Positions 9,847-21,383 of a stretch of 64,000 nt of DNA are shown here, one piece after another. A program made the translations under genes and the position numbers. The notes under the pieces are model-generated. The model had not been told where the DNA came from. It saw only the letters and a program-made list of their open reading frames with translations, and searched no databases. Position 1 is the first letter of the stretch; each line of letters opens with the position of its first letter. Origin of the DNA: Ampelocalamus luodianensis (taxonomy: Eukaryota > Streptophyta > Magnoliopsida > Poales > Poaceae); assembly GCA_036346255.1 (NCBI GenBank), contig CM070638.1, positions 36,704,394 to 36,768,393 on the forward strand. Reading direction: 5' to 3'.

Positions 9847-12800
9847 TGTCGGGACCCAAAAATATAATTCTAGACCCTCTGTGTATACTACACTAGTCCA
9901 GGATCACGCTAGTTAGTGCACACAGTGGCAATATCGATGAAATATCACTTCTATATATAAAGAATGACTAATAAATAGGCAAATAACAATAATTATCATA
10001 GTAACGACCTTAAAGTCAAAGCTTACAATTAATGCCTCAGAAGGCGAATAGCTCTATTAAGCTGCAGCGGAACGTAACGAAATAACTTTAGTGAACCCCA
10101 TCCATATGCCCATAAGCAATCGGCTGGGGTAGCGTGACCTATTCTCCACGATCCTTGAAGTAGATCTTGTTGACGACGATTCCTCCACTTTATCTGAATG
10201 ATTGCAGCAAGAATGAATACTCCAAGTACTCAACAAGTTACACCATATAATGCAAATATAGATGATGGTGTATTCCAAATGATATGGCTTTTGTGGTTAT
10301 TTTGTAATAAAGCAGCATTTGCAATTGAATACAATAATAGATTAAAAGCATAATTCGAAACAAATAAACAGTAATAGTTTAACAATTGTTTTCACAAAAG
10401 ACACAAAGCCTAATCAAATTCTTGCACACAGCCACATGACTTAAATCACACAGTTGTCCCTTCTCGATGGTTTTATAAAAATCTACCCCTCGTGTGAAAT
10501 CCCCGAGCATGTCGATGACCGTAGACGCGGCTATTCGAATAGTTTGTTTAACACTCTACAGATGTTGTACACTTTACTCACAAGATGCAATCAACTGGAT
10601 CAGAGATGATCACAATAAAACCTTTCCAAAACTTCGTCTCAACAATTGACACTCCAGGTGTGTTTTACTGCCGACCCCAACCTTACTTGTTGATCTGACG
10701 CATACCGTTGGACAGGGAAGTGGTGAACTGTCCCGCGATGTGACTTTTAGGATAGTCCACACCTCCACCATGGACACAGAGCTTAACCTACAATCTGAGT
10801 AGTCATTGTCGAGATTCCGTAATTTACTAAGTTAGTCACATCCCATACCAGGCATGTGGTTGTACGATAAGGCCTTGTTCAATGGTGCACAAAGTTAAAT
10901 TTTTAATTGAGCAAGGCGAGACTACAAATTTCTTACTATGCCATAAAGATTACCATCAACCAATCACTAACCACCACCATATCACACATTTTCCACCACT
11001 CGCTTCAGTCTAAATCTTTTCCCACCCTGTTGGTTAAGTGCAACACATACCATCAAGGAGTAATGACACACATCACATAATTTTACATAAAGTTCCATAA
11101 TCATTTAGTCAAATTTATATTTGCAACTCAAATGATATGAATGACTCGTTGCATGGCTAAGCAAACTATTCATATCTAACCAACCCACGTTGGTGCTATA
11201 ATAATACCAACTAAATAATTAACCAAGCTAGGGTGATAAAAGATCATGATATTACAATAGGTAAGGTGGATATAATCAAATGGTATATAACTAAACCCAA
11301 AGCATTTAAATAAATATGTGAAGTAGAATGCAGTAATTTGAATCAAAGTAATTTTGTAAAACTGGGTTCAACATAGTCAAAGGTACAACTTGCCATGATA
11401 TAGCAATGATGATCTTATTTATATTCAACCCTCTACTCTACTTCCTTGATTTTCAACTCCTTCGGACGATTCTGAGACTTCAACATCTAATAGAGAAAGA
11501 AAGCGCACAAACAAATTAAATTCAAAAAGACAAATCAAATAAACTCCAAATTGAAATTGAATGGTACTGGAAAGTAGATATTGAATTTATATGAATTTAG
11601 AAACTTGAATGGGTTCAATCGGAGTTCGTATGAGAAAGAACAGACTCTTGGAAGATTGAAATTCACATGAAATGATGAAAAAGGAAAATAGAGAGAGAAA
11701 CTGACATGAGGGGTCTACGGAATACTCTTAGAATATTCTATTCTGAATATATTGAAAAATATATGAGTGTATGACATGTGGGACCTACTGATATTTAATA
11801 ATTTCTAGAATTAAAAGAAATCTAGAAAATATAATTATGGTTGACATGTGGGCCACTGGTCTATGGACCAGGTCCACAGATATATGCTAGTCCACGGTGG
11901 ACTGAGCTCATGAACAAGGGTTGACCAAAGGTTTGACTGACATGCAGGACCCGCATGTAAGTGAGAGAATAATTAGGGTTTTTAATTGGGTGGATGACAC
12001 GTGGGGTCTACATGCAAGATAGAGAGAATATTTAATTTCTTGGATGACATATGGGGTCCATACACTAGGGAAGGAAAGATATATGGCTTGAATTGGTGTA
12101 GATGACAAAGGGGGACCACATCTCAGGGAGAGAAAGAAAAAAAGAGAAGGCCCTGCGCTGCTTGCATCTGTCCAGAGAAGAAAAATAACAGATCAGCTTG
12201 TTCGGCATGACGCATGGAGATGGCAAAGACATGGATTACCCTTGGAACCCACATGGACTGGAGGAAGAGAGAGCCAAATAGAGAAACAACAAAAGAAATC
12301 AACACACACAAAGAAGGAACTAACCAACAGAACAGAGAAACCAGAAGCCACAGGAAAGGAAGCATGCTAACTTTGGCGCATGGGGTGAACGACAGATGGA
12401 GGCGAACCAACTCCGGCGGATGGGAAAAATGGAATGGCAACGACGAGGCGGAGGTGATGACACGGTCTAGACGCCGAGACTCGGCACCATGCACCAGCAG
12501 CAAGGCGAAGAACGGCGACGGAGTTGGACTCACGGTGACTCGATGCTTCTAGCGACGCTCTGTAAAAAGGGATAGGAGCATGGCGTAGAACGCGGCGACA
12601 CAAACCCAATGGTGGTGGAATTGAAGGCAGGGGATCTACGGTTGCAGAGTAATTCGCCGGAGAAGGGAGATGGTCGAGAGGAGAGAGAACGCTCAATTCT
12701 CAGCGCATGGTGGATGAAACTTGAATCTAAAATATGGGAAAAATAGGTTTCAACAAGGGCTACAAGATGAAGCGATCGAATTTTGAAAAAACTTACCGAG

Positions 12801-13568
12801 GAGGCATGGCACTTGATGTACACGTTTCAGTGTCATGGCTCGATATGGCCGCCGGTGAACCAGTTGTCTTCGGGCGAAGGAGATGGAAGCATGACGTAGA
12901 ATGTGATGACGTGAACTCAACACCGCAGACGGTTCGGCTGGGGGATGTCGGATGGAGGCGCAACTCGTCGGAGAAGACCTTTAGTTGGAGCTCGGTCTTT
13001 TGCATATTACAATGAAACGAGGATGTTTCTGAGGAAACCAAATAAGGGGATTGGAAGAGGAGATTAAGAACTTCAATATGACATAGTCGGTTTCTTTTTA
13101 TATGCCCCGAAGAGGAAGATGGAAATTTGGAAAGATTAGGTTGGAAACGTATAGGCTCGGGTCTCTCTGCCATTCGGATGGGATGATGATGAACAGTAAC
13201 CACCACATGGCGAGGAGAGAGAATAGATATTTTTAAATTAAAGAAATTGCCGAATCAAGGAGACAAAAAAAATAGCAAACAAACTCGAAAAAATCTCAAA
13301 AAATCTCAGAAAATTACCTTTTTTTTAGAATACCTAGGAGAAACTAGGTATTTTTTTCCATTGTGAATACCTAGAAAATTTCTTGGAACACAAGGAAGCC
13401 AAATAACTCTGGTTTTTATTTAATTGTTGCTTAGGTTAGTCAAATTAAATATTTTAAATTTAGGAAATTCCAAATTGAGCTTTATTAAATCAAATAAAAT
13501 TGGTGAAATTTCCTAGGGACCTAAACTACTCAAAAAAAATTTGAAAAGTCAAATTTTGGGATGTTACA
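9847..13568 (-). repeat. 3.7 kb 5' LTR of the old gypsy element
   Basis: On the minus strand it starts TGTAACATCCCAAAATTTG at 13568 and ends CCCGACA at 9847, then a spacer and PBS. TATAAAAAG lies on the minus strand at plus 13094-13102, a plausible promoter. Between 11700 and 12120 the motif gacatgtgggacc and variants recur about six times. 12.36-13.0 kb is GC-rich and mimics coding sequence. Apparent ORFs at 12123-13206 are LTR sequence, not genes. No second LTR is seen in the window, so divergence cannot be measured. An undetected internal insertion could explain part of the length. Confidence 0.7.
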
Positions 13569-14480
13569 TGAGGGGCCACCTAGGATTTTTCTGAAATGAT
13601 GGGGGGTCACGACCTAGGTTGGCCGAGCCCATACTCCGTCCCTGGATATGGCATATATGTGGAGAAGTCAATACTCTGCATTAGTATACTACTGTAGAGA
13701 AGCACAATATTATACAATAGGGGTATGCTACTATGCTCCCATCATTCGATTAAAATCCAAAGGCTTGGAACAAATACAATAACAACTACAGCATAGACAT
13801 TGTATTGCAATAATACAAAGTAATGTTGCAACAATGGTTGCAAATGATTTGAGCCCCAAGGAACAACCCAATGTTGTGGAATTTGAAAGTCATAATGTAT
13901 GGTAGTTTGTTTAATTGCCAAACTTTTATACCATAATATTTGCGAGGGGATGTTGTTTTGTTATGTTAGGAGTACTACACTAGGATACAATACACAACAC
14001 TGCAATTAAGCAAGATGTGCCAATAAATCAAACTACATTGTGACATTGAAACAGCTTAAACACTGGATGGTATCATCTATAATAATAATCATCATAATGA
14101 TAATCATCATCATCATTATCATCATTTTTAAGGGATAATAGTAATTACTTTGAGAGTTTACTAGGAGACGAGGTCATTGTTTTAGTTTGAGTCGGGCCTT
14201 TGGGGACGCAATTAATTAGGGTTTGGATTGGAGATGAGGTCGGCTCGAGTATTTGTTCATCTTGTACAGGGCACTAATTTTCTTTTTAAAAAGAAAAAGA
14301 AAACAAGAACGTGGGCATGGGCATGGGCTTTTATTTGTTTGATTTAGTCCCTAGCTAGTGGTGTAGTGGTGAGATGGTGACTTTGTTCGAGTTGGGCACG
14401 GGTATGGGTGTTGATGTGAAATGTCTTAGAAAGTTTTGAGTAATTTTGTCGTGGAAGATGTACAATTTTACAGTGGACAT
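13569..14480. other. Intergenic repeat-like sequence, no gene
   Basis: Nothing codes convincingly on either strand. It holds a trinucleotide microsatellite at 14079-14128 and a GGGCAT repeat (gtgggcatgggcatgggc) near 14310. Confidence 0.4.
14079..14128. repeat. (ATC/ATA/ATG)n microsatellite
   Basis: Imperfect run of ataataatcatcataatg-type triplets followed by tcatcatcatcattatcatc. Confidence 0.8.
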
Positions 14481-14499
14481 GACTGTTTTTTATTGATGG

Positions 14500-14640
14500 A
14501 TGCCCCTTGTGCATTCACTCCTCGAAACAGCTAATAACTTGTTACTCGAATGCCTCTTCTCCCACCGGGTTCGGTCTCCAAGGAAATTCTTCGGGACATG
14601 GCCTAAACTCACATCCCCAAAGGCCTTATTTCAAGATTCT
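14500..14640 (+). pseudogene. Possible LINE reverse-transcriptase zinc-binding tail fragment
   Basis: Reading LLETANNLLLECLFSHRV resembles the E-x-A-x-H-L-F-x-x-C-x-F-S-x-x-V-W motif of the zf-RVT domain at the end of plant LINE proteins, with His changed to Asn. Only about 35 residues are readable before the context is lost. No RT or endonuclease is nearby. Tentative. Confidence 0.3.
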
Positions 14641-14885
14641 GCTACCTGGCCAATATCAGTCTCAAAGCAGCCATCCCCCCTCTTCTCCATGACCTCCCTC
14701 TCTTTCTCCACCACAAGGTTGAGGCGGCCATGTCCAATGGAGTACTCTAGAGTCGTAGGCCATAGGCCTTGGCCTCCTAGAGAAGCTCACCTGACGTCTC
14801 CATTGTCGCTGTGCACTCTCCGTCCTGGGAGCTGCTTATGTTCTCCTATGCATGCCACCACCGCCGTGTGCTTGTCATGTGTCGT

Positions 14886-15113
14886 CATGGAGAGAGAAAG
14901 AGGGAGGTGGTGGAGAGTCCCCAATCCACGTCGCCGCGGTGTGCGCTCGCCGTCCTGGCCTTTGCCGCCATGCCACCTCATCACCTCAACGGTCATTGCC
15001 ATGGAGAGAGGGAGAGGGAGGTGGTGGAGAATCAATAGTGCACGTCGCCACCACACGTGCTCACTAGTCTGGCTTTCGCCACTACACCACCTCCTTAGTA
15101 GCAGCCAGCCAGT
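14886..15113. repeat. Two-copy 114-bp tandem duplication
   Basis: Unit 1 at 14886-14999 and unit 2 at 15000-15113 both begin catggagagag, run through gggaggtggtggaga and cacgtcgcc-type blocks, and end at a cacctc block. It sits in a GC-rich block with overlapping spurious ORFs in several frames. Confidence 0.75.
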
Positions 15114-15949
15114 AGATTTGGCAATGGCAGCTACTTGATAGGGAGGCTAGGGTGGTGAGAGACAGGGAGGTGGGTGGAGGAGGTGGATGATTTTTTTTAT
15201 TGCTTTAAGATTAGTGTTTACAGGTGCACAAATCTGGTACAGAGTCTTGAGAGGTGGGACTTGAGGCCCTCCCTAGGAAGGGCCTGTTTGGAACGTCTAT
15301 GGTTATCTTGAAAAGCGGCTTCCGGTTAGACTTCATGACTAAACGGCTGTAGGGTTGAATGGCTGGGCTGAAGTGATTTGGTGCTTAGCTGTTTGGCTTT
15401 TAGGTAGACTGGTTGCAGCTTTCGAGATGAGAAATGTCTGAAATACCCTTGAGGATAGTAATGGCTTGTTTGATGCCGTTTAACGTAATTAACAACATTT
15501 AACGACAATTGACAACGACTAACACAATTAACGACAATTTAATGGACCGAAATCACTGGTAAACAGAGAAAAGACAAGCGTATAAAAGAATATACTGGTG
15601 CAAATAATCTTATTGAGAATTGTACCAATCACAACTGTCCACAAGAACATCAACCCTTTGACACATCAAAACTATTTCTTGTACAGAAAAAAAAACGGAT
15701 TATTGCCCAGCACTTGAATTCCAACATCTAGAACCACCGATAAACTACGTTAACTAGTCCAAACCAGTAATGTTAATCTTTATAGTCATACACAAAGAAT
15801 AATTAATAAGACCAAACGGCAAGTCCTCAAGCAGACATATTTCTTTTACAGAGAACGTTCATCCAAGGGCATACCTTCGGTAAAGAGGATATCAAAACAG
15901 GACTAAAACCAGCCATGTTGATCCCTCATATGCATTAGCAATCATCTCC

Positions 15950-16577
15950 AATAGTAGAGTAGGTTTGCAATCTGTTTCAAATCTGTTTCTCGCATGGCAC
16001 CGTCATAGGTACATGTGTCCCATCTATTGCACCGATGCAATTATTAAAATGAGGGAAAACCTTCACTCCCGAAGTCTACGGTGTATTGTAGAGAATTGAG
16101 GATTTGTGGGCTTTATGTTCTCAATACCAAGACGGTACACACATTCAAAAACCTCCACAAACTTCCTACTCACGGTTTCTTCGGAATGACCAAACCGGTT
16201 CTTGACTTGGCAGTTGGATTGAGGAGCTCCACAAGTCCATACGAATATTGCGAATGCTTCCTTTGAGTTCACCTCTGCAGTTGATTTCAAGCTATAGTTA
16301 TTAACAAGAGTGTCATGAAGGCGAACGAAAACTGACCTTCGCATTCTGAACATGTCATAACACTCTTGTGCACTAGCAAGTATATCCGCAACCCATTAGA
16401 TCCCCGTGATTGTAGGTATTTTCCTTGGCATCTTTGTACTGGAGTCACCATAGTTATCCAAACATCCAAAAGCGCAATCAGGATTAGCGGCAAGAACATA
16501 TCTGGTCCTCCATCATCCACAACAGCTTCATGAGTTGATTCATCATCACTTGAACCAAACGAACTTGAAGAGCTCAT
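15950..16577 (-). pseudogene. PIF/Harbinger transposase, N-terminal half
   Basis: Begins at the minus ATG at 16577 (MSSSSSFGSSDDES), shifts frame near 16450-16300, then gives FRMRRSVFVRLHDTLVNNY and the helix-turn-helix region (SNCQVKNRFGHSEETVSRKF). That is characteristic of plant PIF transposases. After RRLRE at 16063 the frame shifts again to GAIDGTHVPM, which contains the first Asp of the DDE catalytic triad. Beyond this the sequence decays, and the second Asp and the Glu are absent. A full transposase is about 400 residues and only about 200 can be followed. It would have cut and pasted the element in the nucleus together with ORF1, but this copy cannot. Confidence 0.8.
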
Positions 16578-16603
16578 CTGACACAAACAAATAACATAAT
16601 TAA

Positions 16604-16690
16604 TAAGTGATAACCATACCCCATATGAAAAGAACACAATTACTAAGTGACAACCATACAAAAAGAACACAATCACTAAGTGACAACTAC
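16604..16690. repeat. ~35-bp tandem repeat, three copies
   Basis: Units start taagtgataacc, taagtgacaacc and taagtgacaact, with agaacacaat..c between them. Located between transposase and ORF1 of the PIF element. Confidence 0.7.
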
Positions 16691-16869
16691 ATAGCATAAA
16701 CAAATGATACATTTAATAAGAGACCACCAAGTAGCATACATAACTGATAGAACAAGTCACATAGTATCTTACATAACACATGACATAAGATATATAGGTT
16801 CAACTCTCAGGAATACAGTTCAAACTTTCTAACACCTTTTCTTCTCCTCCCATGTCCTGGTAAGCAATG

Positions 16870-17801
16870 CTAGCCTCCCTTAAGGTGTCTTAGTGTGTGA
16901 AAGACATCTCGATACTCCTTCTTGATGAGGAGTTGTGTGGCATAGAAATGCTCATCACTCCCTTCTCCGGCCCCAGCATCAATAATCAAATCAATCATCT
17001 CAGATATCTCTTGCCTAATATGATCAACCACTGGACTAGGTGCATTGGTCATAAAATTCTTGCTACCATGAGACCTCTCCGCAATATCCACCAAACGCTT
17101 CAGTTGCACATCTTTGAATGTCTTCTTCGGCCTGTTCCCACTTGGTGAGCCATGGCTAGCTCTCTTCTTGCCCTTGTCCACATGGGCTAACATCTTTAGT
17201 GTAGTGGTTCCCTTCTCACCCTGAGGCTCATCACCCTCACCCTCATCATCCTCAAGATTGACATGGGCGGCACCATCTTCTCCAGGGACAAGAGAGGATT
17301 CATTCATACAACTTGCACCATCATACATTATGTCAAGCTTGTCCTCATGCTGCAGGGGTGCTTTCTTGAACTTGTCACATTGTGGCATGGCCTGCAATTA
17401 AAGAAATGCAAGAATCCATGAAACAGTTTGAACAATTGAATTCCCATACACATGCAACAACATTGAAGATTGCATACCTTAATCTGTTCAGCCCACCACT
17501 CATCACTTACCTCAATGGATCCAGTCTTAGGATCGATGCCTAGCCCCAATGCATGGAGCTTCAATGTCTTCTAATTAGAATAGTCTCTTTTCAAGCTATC
17601 CCAATGGCTCTTTAATTGCTTACAGCTGTACTCCTTATTAGTGTGTTCTTTAAACTTGGTCATGAGGTTGTGATACCCTATGTTATTCAAATATTGCAGG
17701 GGTCTATTTTTTGCAAGCACCTCTTTGACGCAGATGTCAATGAACACTTCATTTGTGACCGCATCCCATATAGCAGTGTTTGCGGCCTGTGCTTTATCCA
17801 T
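16870..17801 (-). pseudogene. PIF/Harbinger ORF1, Myb/SANT-like protein
   Basis: First exon 17801 to about 17478: MDKAQAANTAIWDAVTNEVF, then a Myb/SANT-like helix set with YHNLMTKFKEHTNKEYSCKQ and KSHWDSLKRDY. A TAG at about 17570 replaces the expected Trp before KTLKLHALGLG. A GTATGC donor near 17477 and a TGCAG acceptor at 17398 bound an intron of about 80 bp. The second exon (17397-16870) gives 175 codons with an acidic patch (EDDEGEGDE), a basic patch, a helical domain near AERSHGSKNF and a clean stop. Known ORF1 proteins of this family bind DNA and bring the transposase to the nucleus. It is nearly intact apart from the one stop. Confidence 0.8.
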
Positions 17802-18214
17802 CTATAAGTGGCATGCATATAAGGAAATCTGTAACTACAACATGGAACTGCCATATAGTTTGTGCTAGTTTGGATTTCTATCAATACCAATATGTAATTG
17901 AACAAAAAAACTATCTATTGCATTTTCCGAGTCAATAGCAAACCAAATTCATGCCAAATATTCCCAATTGGAACACTGAAACGGTACTGAAATGATACCA
18001 TCAGAGTATCTACTTCTTACCCCTGGCACTCATCAGAGTATCTATCTTATCATGTTTTGCCTAGTATGCAAGTTATGGAGATATTAGACCATCGATTCTA
18101 CTTTTTGGCTGCGGGCACATTATAATCATTTGAGAATTTCGTTATGTTGTATTGTTCTTATGCTTGTTCATTTGCTGCATTCTGCTAATCTCTGATGATC
18201 TATTCTGATTTCAG

Positions 18215-18614
18215 TCCATCTGGGCCTATAGTGGTCACTACAAACCAAGCGCAGAGAACCTCAGTAATTTCATGAGCTTCCATGAAGAGAATGGAGTTGA
18301 TCTAAAAGAAGTTGAGGTACACCATTTTTTGGACCAGCGACACCTAAAAATACTCCTATATATGTTACCAAATATAAGATGGTTTCATTTAATGAGCTTG
18401 CTTTGCATAATCAGGTGCGTTCATCAACCAACGAAGACTACTATGAAGAACCAGTGCCTAATAACACACATAACCCTACTTCCGCTATCATGGCACCCAA
18501 TCCTTCACAATTGATTCTCAACCCAAACATGACAGAAGAAGACAAGGCATCTGGGCCATCTCCACAAATCAACACACCCTCCTCTCCCTCTCATCTCCTC
18601 TCTAGACCAACCAG
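18215..18614 (+). pseudogene. Captured exons resembling an IQM calmodulin-binding protein
   Basis: Two exons with correct splice borders. 18215-18316, after TTTCAG, encodes IWAYSGHYKPSAENLSNFMS followed by FHEENGVDLKEVE. An intron follows (GTACAC...AATCAG, 18317-18414), then exon 18415-18614 (VRSSTNEDYYEEPVPNN and on) ends at CCAG before GTATAC. The first exon matches the signature I know from plant IQM proteins (IWPYSGHYLPT.ENF..F.SFLE..NVDL..V). Preceding exons with the IQ motif and the last exons are absent. It lies on the strand opposite to the PIF genes and inside that element, so capture by the transposon is the simplest reading. A host gene truncated by insertion is the alternative. 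Confidence 0.6.
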
Positions 18615-18659
18615 GTATACCGAAAATTGGAACTAAAATATTTGATTTTTCAGTACAAA

Positions 18660-19010
18660 CAGGTTGGAGGGAGGTTGTACCTTTGGATCGAGGAAGGAGG
18701 CGAGGCTGGGTTGCTTGGTGGAGGTGCCGGAGGTGCGAGCGGGCGACCGAGCGCACCGTGGAGGCCGAATTCGCTCGGGCAGAGGCCGATGGAGGTGCTA
18801 TTTGGGTGAGAGGGCGACAGGAGAGGCACAGTCAGGTGGAAGGGAGGTTGGGGGAGGTGCGGCCTTGTGGGAGGGCGACGAGACGGGCGGGAGGTGCGGG
18901 CGGGTGACCAGGCGCGGCGTGGAGGCCAGATTCCCTCGGCGGTGGCCGAGGGAGGCACGGTTGGGAGGGGAGCGGGAGGTCGCCCTCCCGCAGGGAGGCT
19001 AGGGTTAAGG
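18660..19010. repeat. GC-rich block with internal imperfect repeat
   Basis: A ~65-bp module (gtgcgagcgggcgaccgagcg, then gtggaggccgaattcgctcg) at about 18731-18797 recurs imperfectly at 18893-18960. ORFs are open in several frames because of base composition. Likely the GC-rich subterminal region of the PIF element or a captured 5' exon. Confidence 0.45.
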
Positions 19011-19609
19011 GCCGGATTCGCTCGGCGAGGGGTGCAAGTGGGGAGGGGAACGGGAGGTTGTCAAGACTGCGGGTTTAAGTACTATGTACGGGGCGGGTAA
19101 TTGTTCCGAAAGTTCGGGGGCATTTTCGAAATGCCGAGTGGGGGAAGCGGCGATAAAGCCCTCACAACTGGCTTCCACCTGTTGAGACGGTTTTGAGCTT
19201 CTGACGAAAGCCACCGAAAAAGTCAGCCGTTTGGTTCGACTTCCGGCTTTTCCCACCGAAAAGCCGAAGCGGAAGCAGAACCAAACACGACCAATTTATT
19301 TTCGTTTGGTCTGATGTGTCTATTTGGATGCAGCTGCCACCTGCCAGTCCTGGAACCTTCGGCTTGGTCAAAAGATCACATCCTACACTAGTGGACAGAG
19401 GACATCCAAGCTAGAAGCCAGGCCATGCAAAGCAAGGCAATAAACTCAATCATGATGGCAACAATCTCGGAAATCTGCAAGGAGCAGAACGCCAAACTAA
19501 AACCACTACTGCACTTGCAAATGTACTACATGATGAACTGAGGCGATGGGCTGCTGGAGGACCAATATCTTGACACTAAAACAAAAAGAGTTTTTTTTCT
19601 TCTCATTTG

Positions 19610-20206
19610 GTCTTTTTTTTAACGGGATAACAAATCTAGCCTCCTCGCGTCTGAAATAACAAAAATAGCACCACGACATGCTAGTCAGGAAACACGTGTC
19701 CCCTATCGCACTTCGGATGCACGACAGCAACCTACCGTGTTCCCGGTTCGCTGCACGTGCGTGCCGCGGATCTGTACCGCTGGATGTGCCTACTACGGTC
19801 TGGAACTGCAGGACGTGCATTTCCATGGCCCGGAACCGTAGGACGTGAGCTGTCGCACACATGAACGCTTCCAGAGCCGAGTGCAACAGCATGCATGAGG
19901 GATTCGATGCATAGTGAGTAAATCACTGTTCCAAGTCATGATGCTCTCTGCCGCGCTCTGGAAGGGTGGTAGGTGCCCGCTTGCACAAACCGTGTGCGGC
20001 AGACCGCCATCCATGCTCCCTGTGCACGGCAGCTGACCTCCATCGCTTCCCGTGTGTGGCAGGTTACATGCAGCACTCCCGAAGCGTGATATGCTGCAGC
20101 CACGATCCAGGAGCACTGCAAGGGACACATGTCGCCTGCCAAGCCTTCTATAATACCATTTTTTTATTTCAGACACAAAGAGGCTAGATTTGTTACTCTA
20201 TTTCCA
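19610..20206. mobile_element. Small inverted-repeat element (MITE or MULE-like)
   Basis: Left end ctttttttt..aacaaatctagcct..tctgaaataa (19610-19665) is the inverse of the right end at 20155-20206 (ttatttcagacacaaagagg, ctagatttgttac). This gives ~45-bp terminal inverted repeats around about 500 bp. The interior is GC-richer with no supported ORF. It has short recurring motifs (cggaacygyaggacgtg twice, gtgcggcag variants three times). No clear target duplication seen. Confidence 0.65.
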
Positions 20207-20360
20207 AAAAAAGGCAATTCGTTAAGAACGAGGAGTTGTGGCCAGTGGTGATCGTTTCCCCTGTAAAAAGCACTCCGGCTGGTGGGCCTCTTCTTCTTCC
20301 TCTCGTGCGATACGAAAACAAACCGAGGAAAAATCGAATCAGCTAACAACGCCAACAAAC

Positions 20361-20640
20361 GAATTTTTTTTAAACATAATATAATTTTAAAAGATATTTA
20401 TAAAAATAAATAGCCGCCCCCAAAAATTACAAAAATATATCCCTATTGCCAGTTCAACTGGTGACAGGAACCTATCGCCAGTTGAACTGGCGACAGGGAC
20501 CCTGTCGCCATCTTGTTGCCGGTCCAACTCCCTGTCACCAGTTGAACTGGCGACAGGAAATTGAGTAGGTCCCTATCGCCAATTGAATTGGCGATAGGTT
20601 CTGTCGCCAGTTGAACTAGCGACATAAATCCAGCTATGAA
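20361..20640. repeat. Left TIR with palindromic GGCGACAGG motifs
   Basis: After the AT-rich outer TIR, 20440-20640 holds a series of self-complementary motifs of the form cgccagttgaactggcg, five to six variants. Most are flanked by cctatc/gataggtt or ccctgtc/gacaggg, so each can form a hairpin. Confidence 0.8.
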
Positions 20641-21383
20641 AACCCCCAAAAATCAGTCCATAATTCATTTTAATTTTAGAAAAAATAAGAGAGAGTAGGA
20701 GAGGGAGAGAAAAAAGTAGCGAAGCTCTGCCAGTTCATCGCGGAGGAGAGAGATTGACAGAGTATCAGATCCGATCGATCATCTTGCAGGTACATTTCCC
20801 TGAAACTTTGTACGTTATGTCAAAACCTTGTCGGTTAGCACACAAAAATAGCGACATAGAATTGAGTAGGTTAGATAAATATAGTCAAATTGGGTAGTAC
20901 ATATTTTGAGTTGTGTAGCCGATAGTTCTATTATTAATACAAAATTCTCTTTTAAACTAGAAGAATTGCATGGCACATTTTAAAATTGTAAAAAAAAAAA
21001 TCCGGAGTAGCTGAGTAGATTGAAAGAGCAATGAGATTATTTGCAGAAATAATGAAATTATGTAGTCCGTCGTGCACATGTCAGGAATGTTGCAACACTT
21101 GAATGATTTGTGATATTTTTGTAGAAATAAGAAGATGCCAGTTATGAATCTGTAAAAAATATATAGAGTAGGTAAGTGGAGTAATTATTGACCTTTCCAT
21201 TTGTGCGCGGTTATTATTTTGTTAGTGCACGGTTATTATTTTGTTTGTGCGCCGTAAATATTTTGTTAGTGACGAAAATACCATTTAAACTAGCAAAATA
21301 GCATGACGCGTATTATAATTGTAAAAAAAAATCCGTAGTTGCTACATAGGCTATGTAAAGATGCAAGAAAAAAATTATGAACC

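Larger units (their letters stand above)
15286..19297 (-). mobile_element. PIF/Harbinger DNA transposon, decayed
   Basis: Contains a Myb/SANT-like ORF1 (16870-17801) and a PIF-type transposase (15950-16577), both on the minus strand in the usual order. Ends are approximate. The left sequence GGGCCTGTTTGGAACG and the reverse complement of the right end GGTCGTGTTTGGTTC share a GTGTTTGG/CTGTTTGG core. Both are followed by similar cggcttccggtt/agccggaagtcg blocks, as PIF subterminal regions often are. A TWA target duplication is not evident, so the true ends may differ by some bases. It carries a gene fragment at 18215-18614 on the opposite strand. Confidence 0.7.

Noticed and set aside
12123..13206. 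Several ORFs of 90-137 codons on both strands
   Set aside because: All lie inside the 3.7 kb LTR and overlap each other. No domain.
15286..19297. Exact PIF ends with TTA/TAA target duplication
   Set aside because: The bases next to both candidate ends are not TWA, so the ends are given as approximate.
20440..20640. CRISPR-like array of palindromic repeats
   Set aside because: Repeats are unequal, spacers are not unique, and the same units lie inverted at the other end of a MULE. They are TIR motifs in a plant genome.
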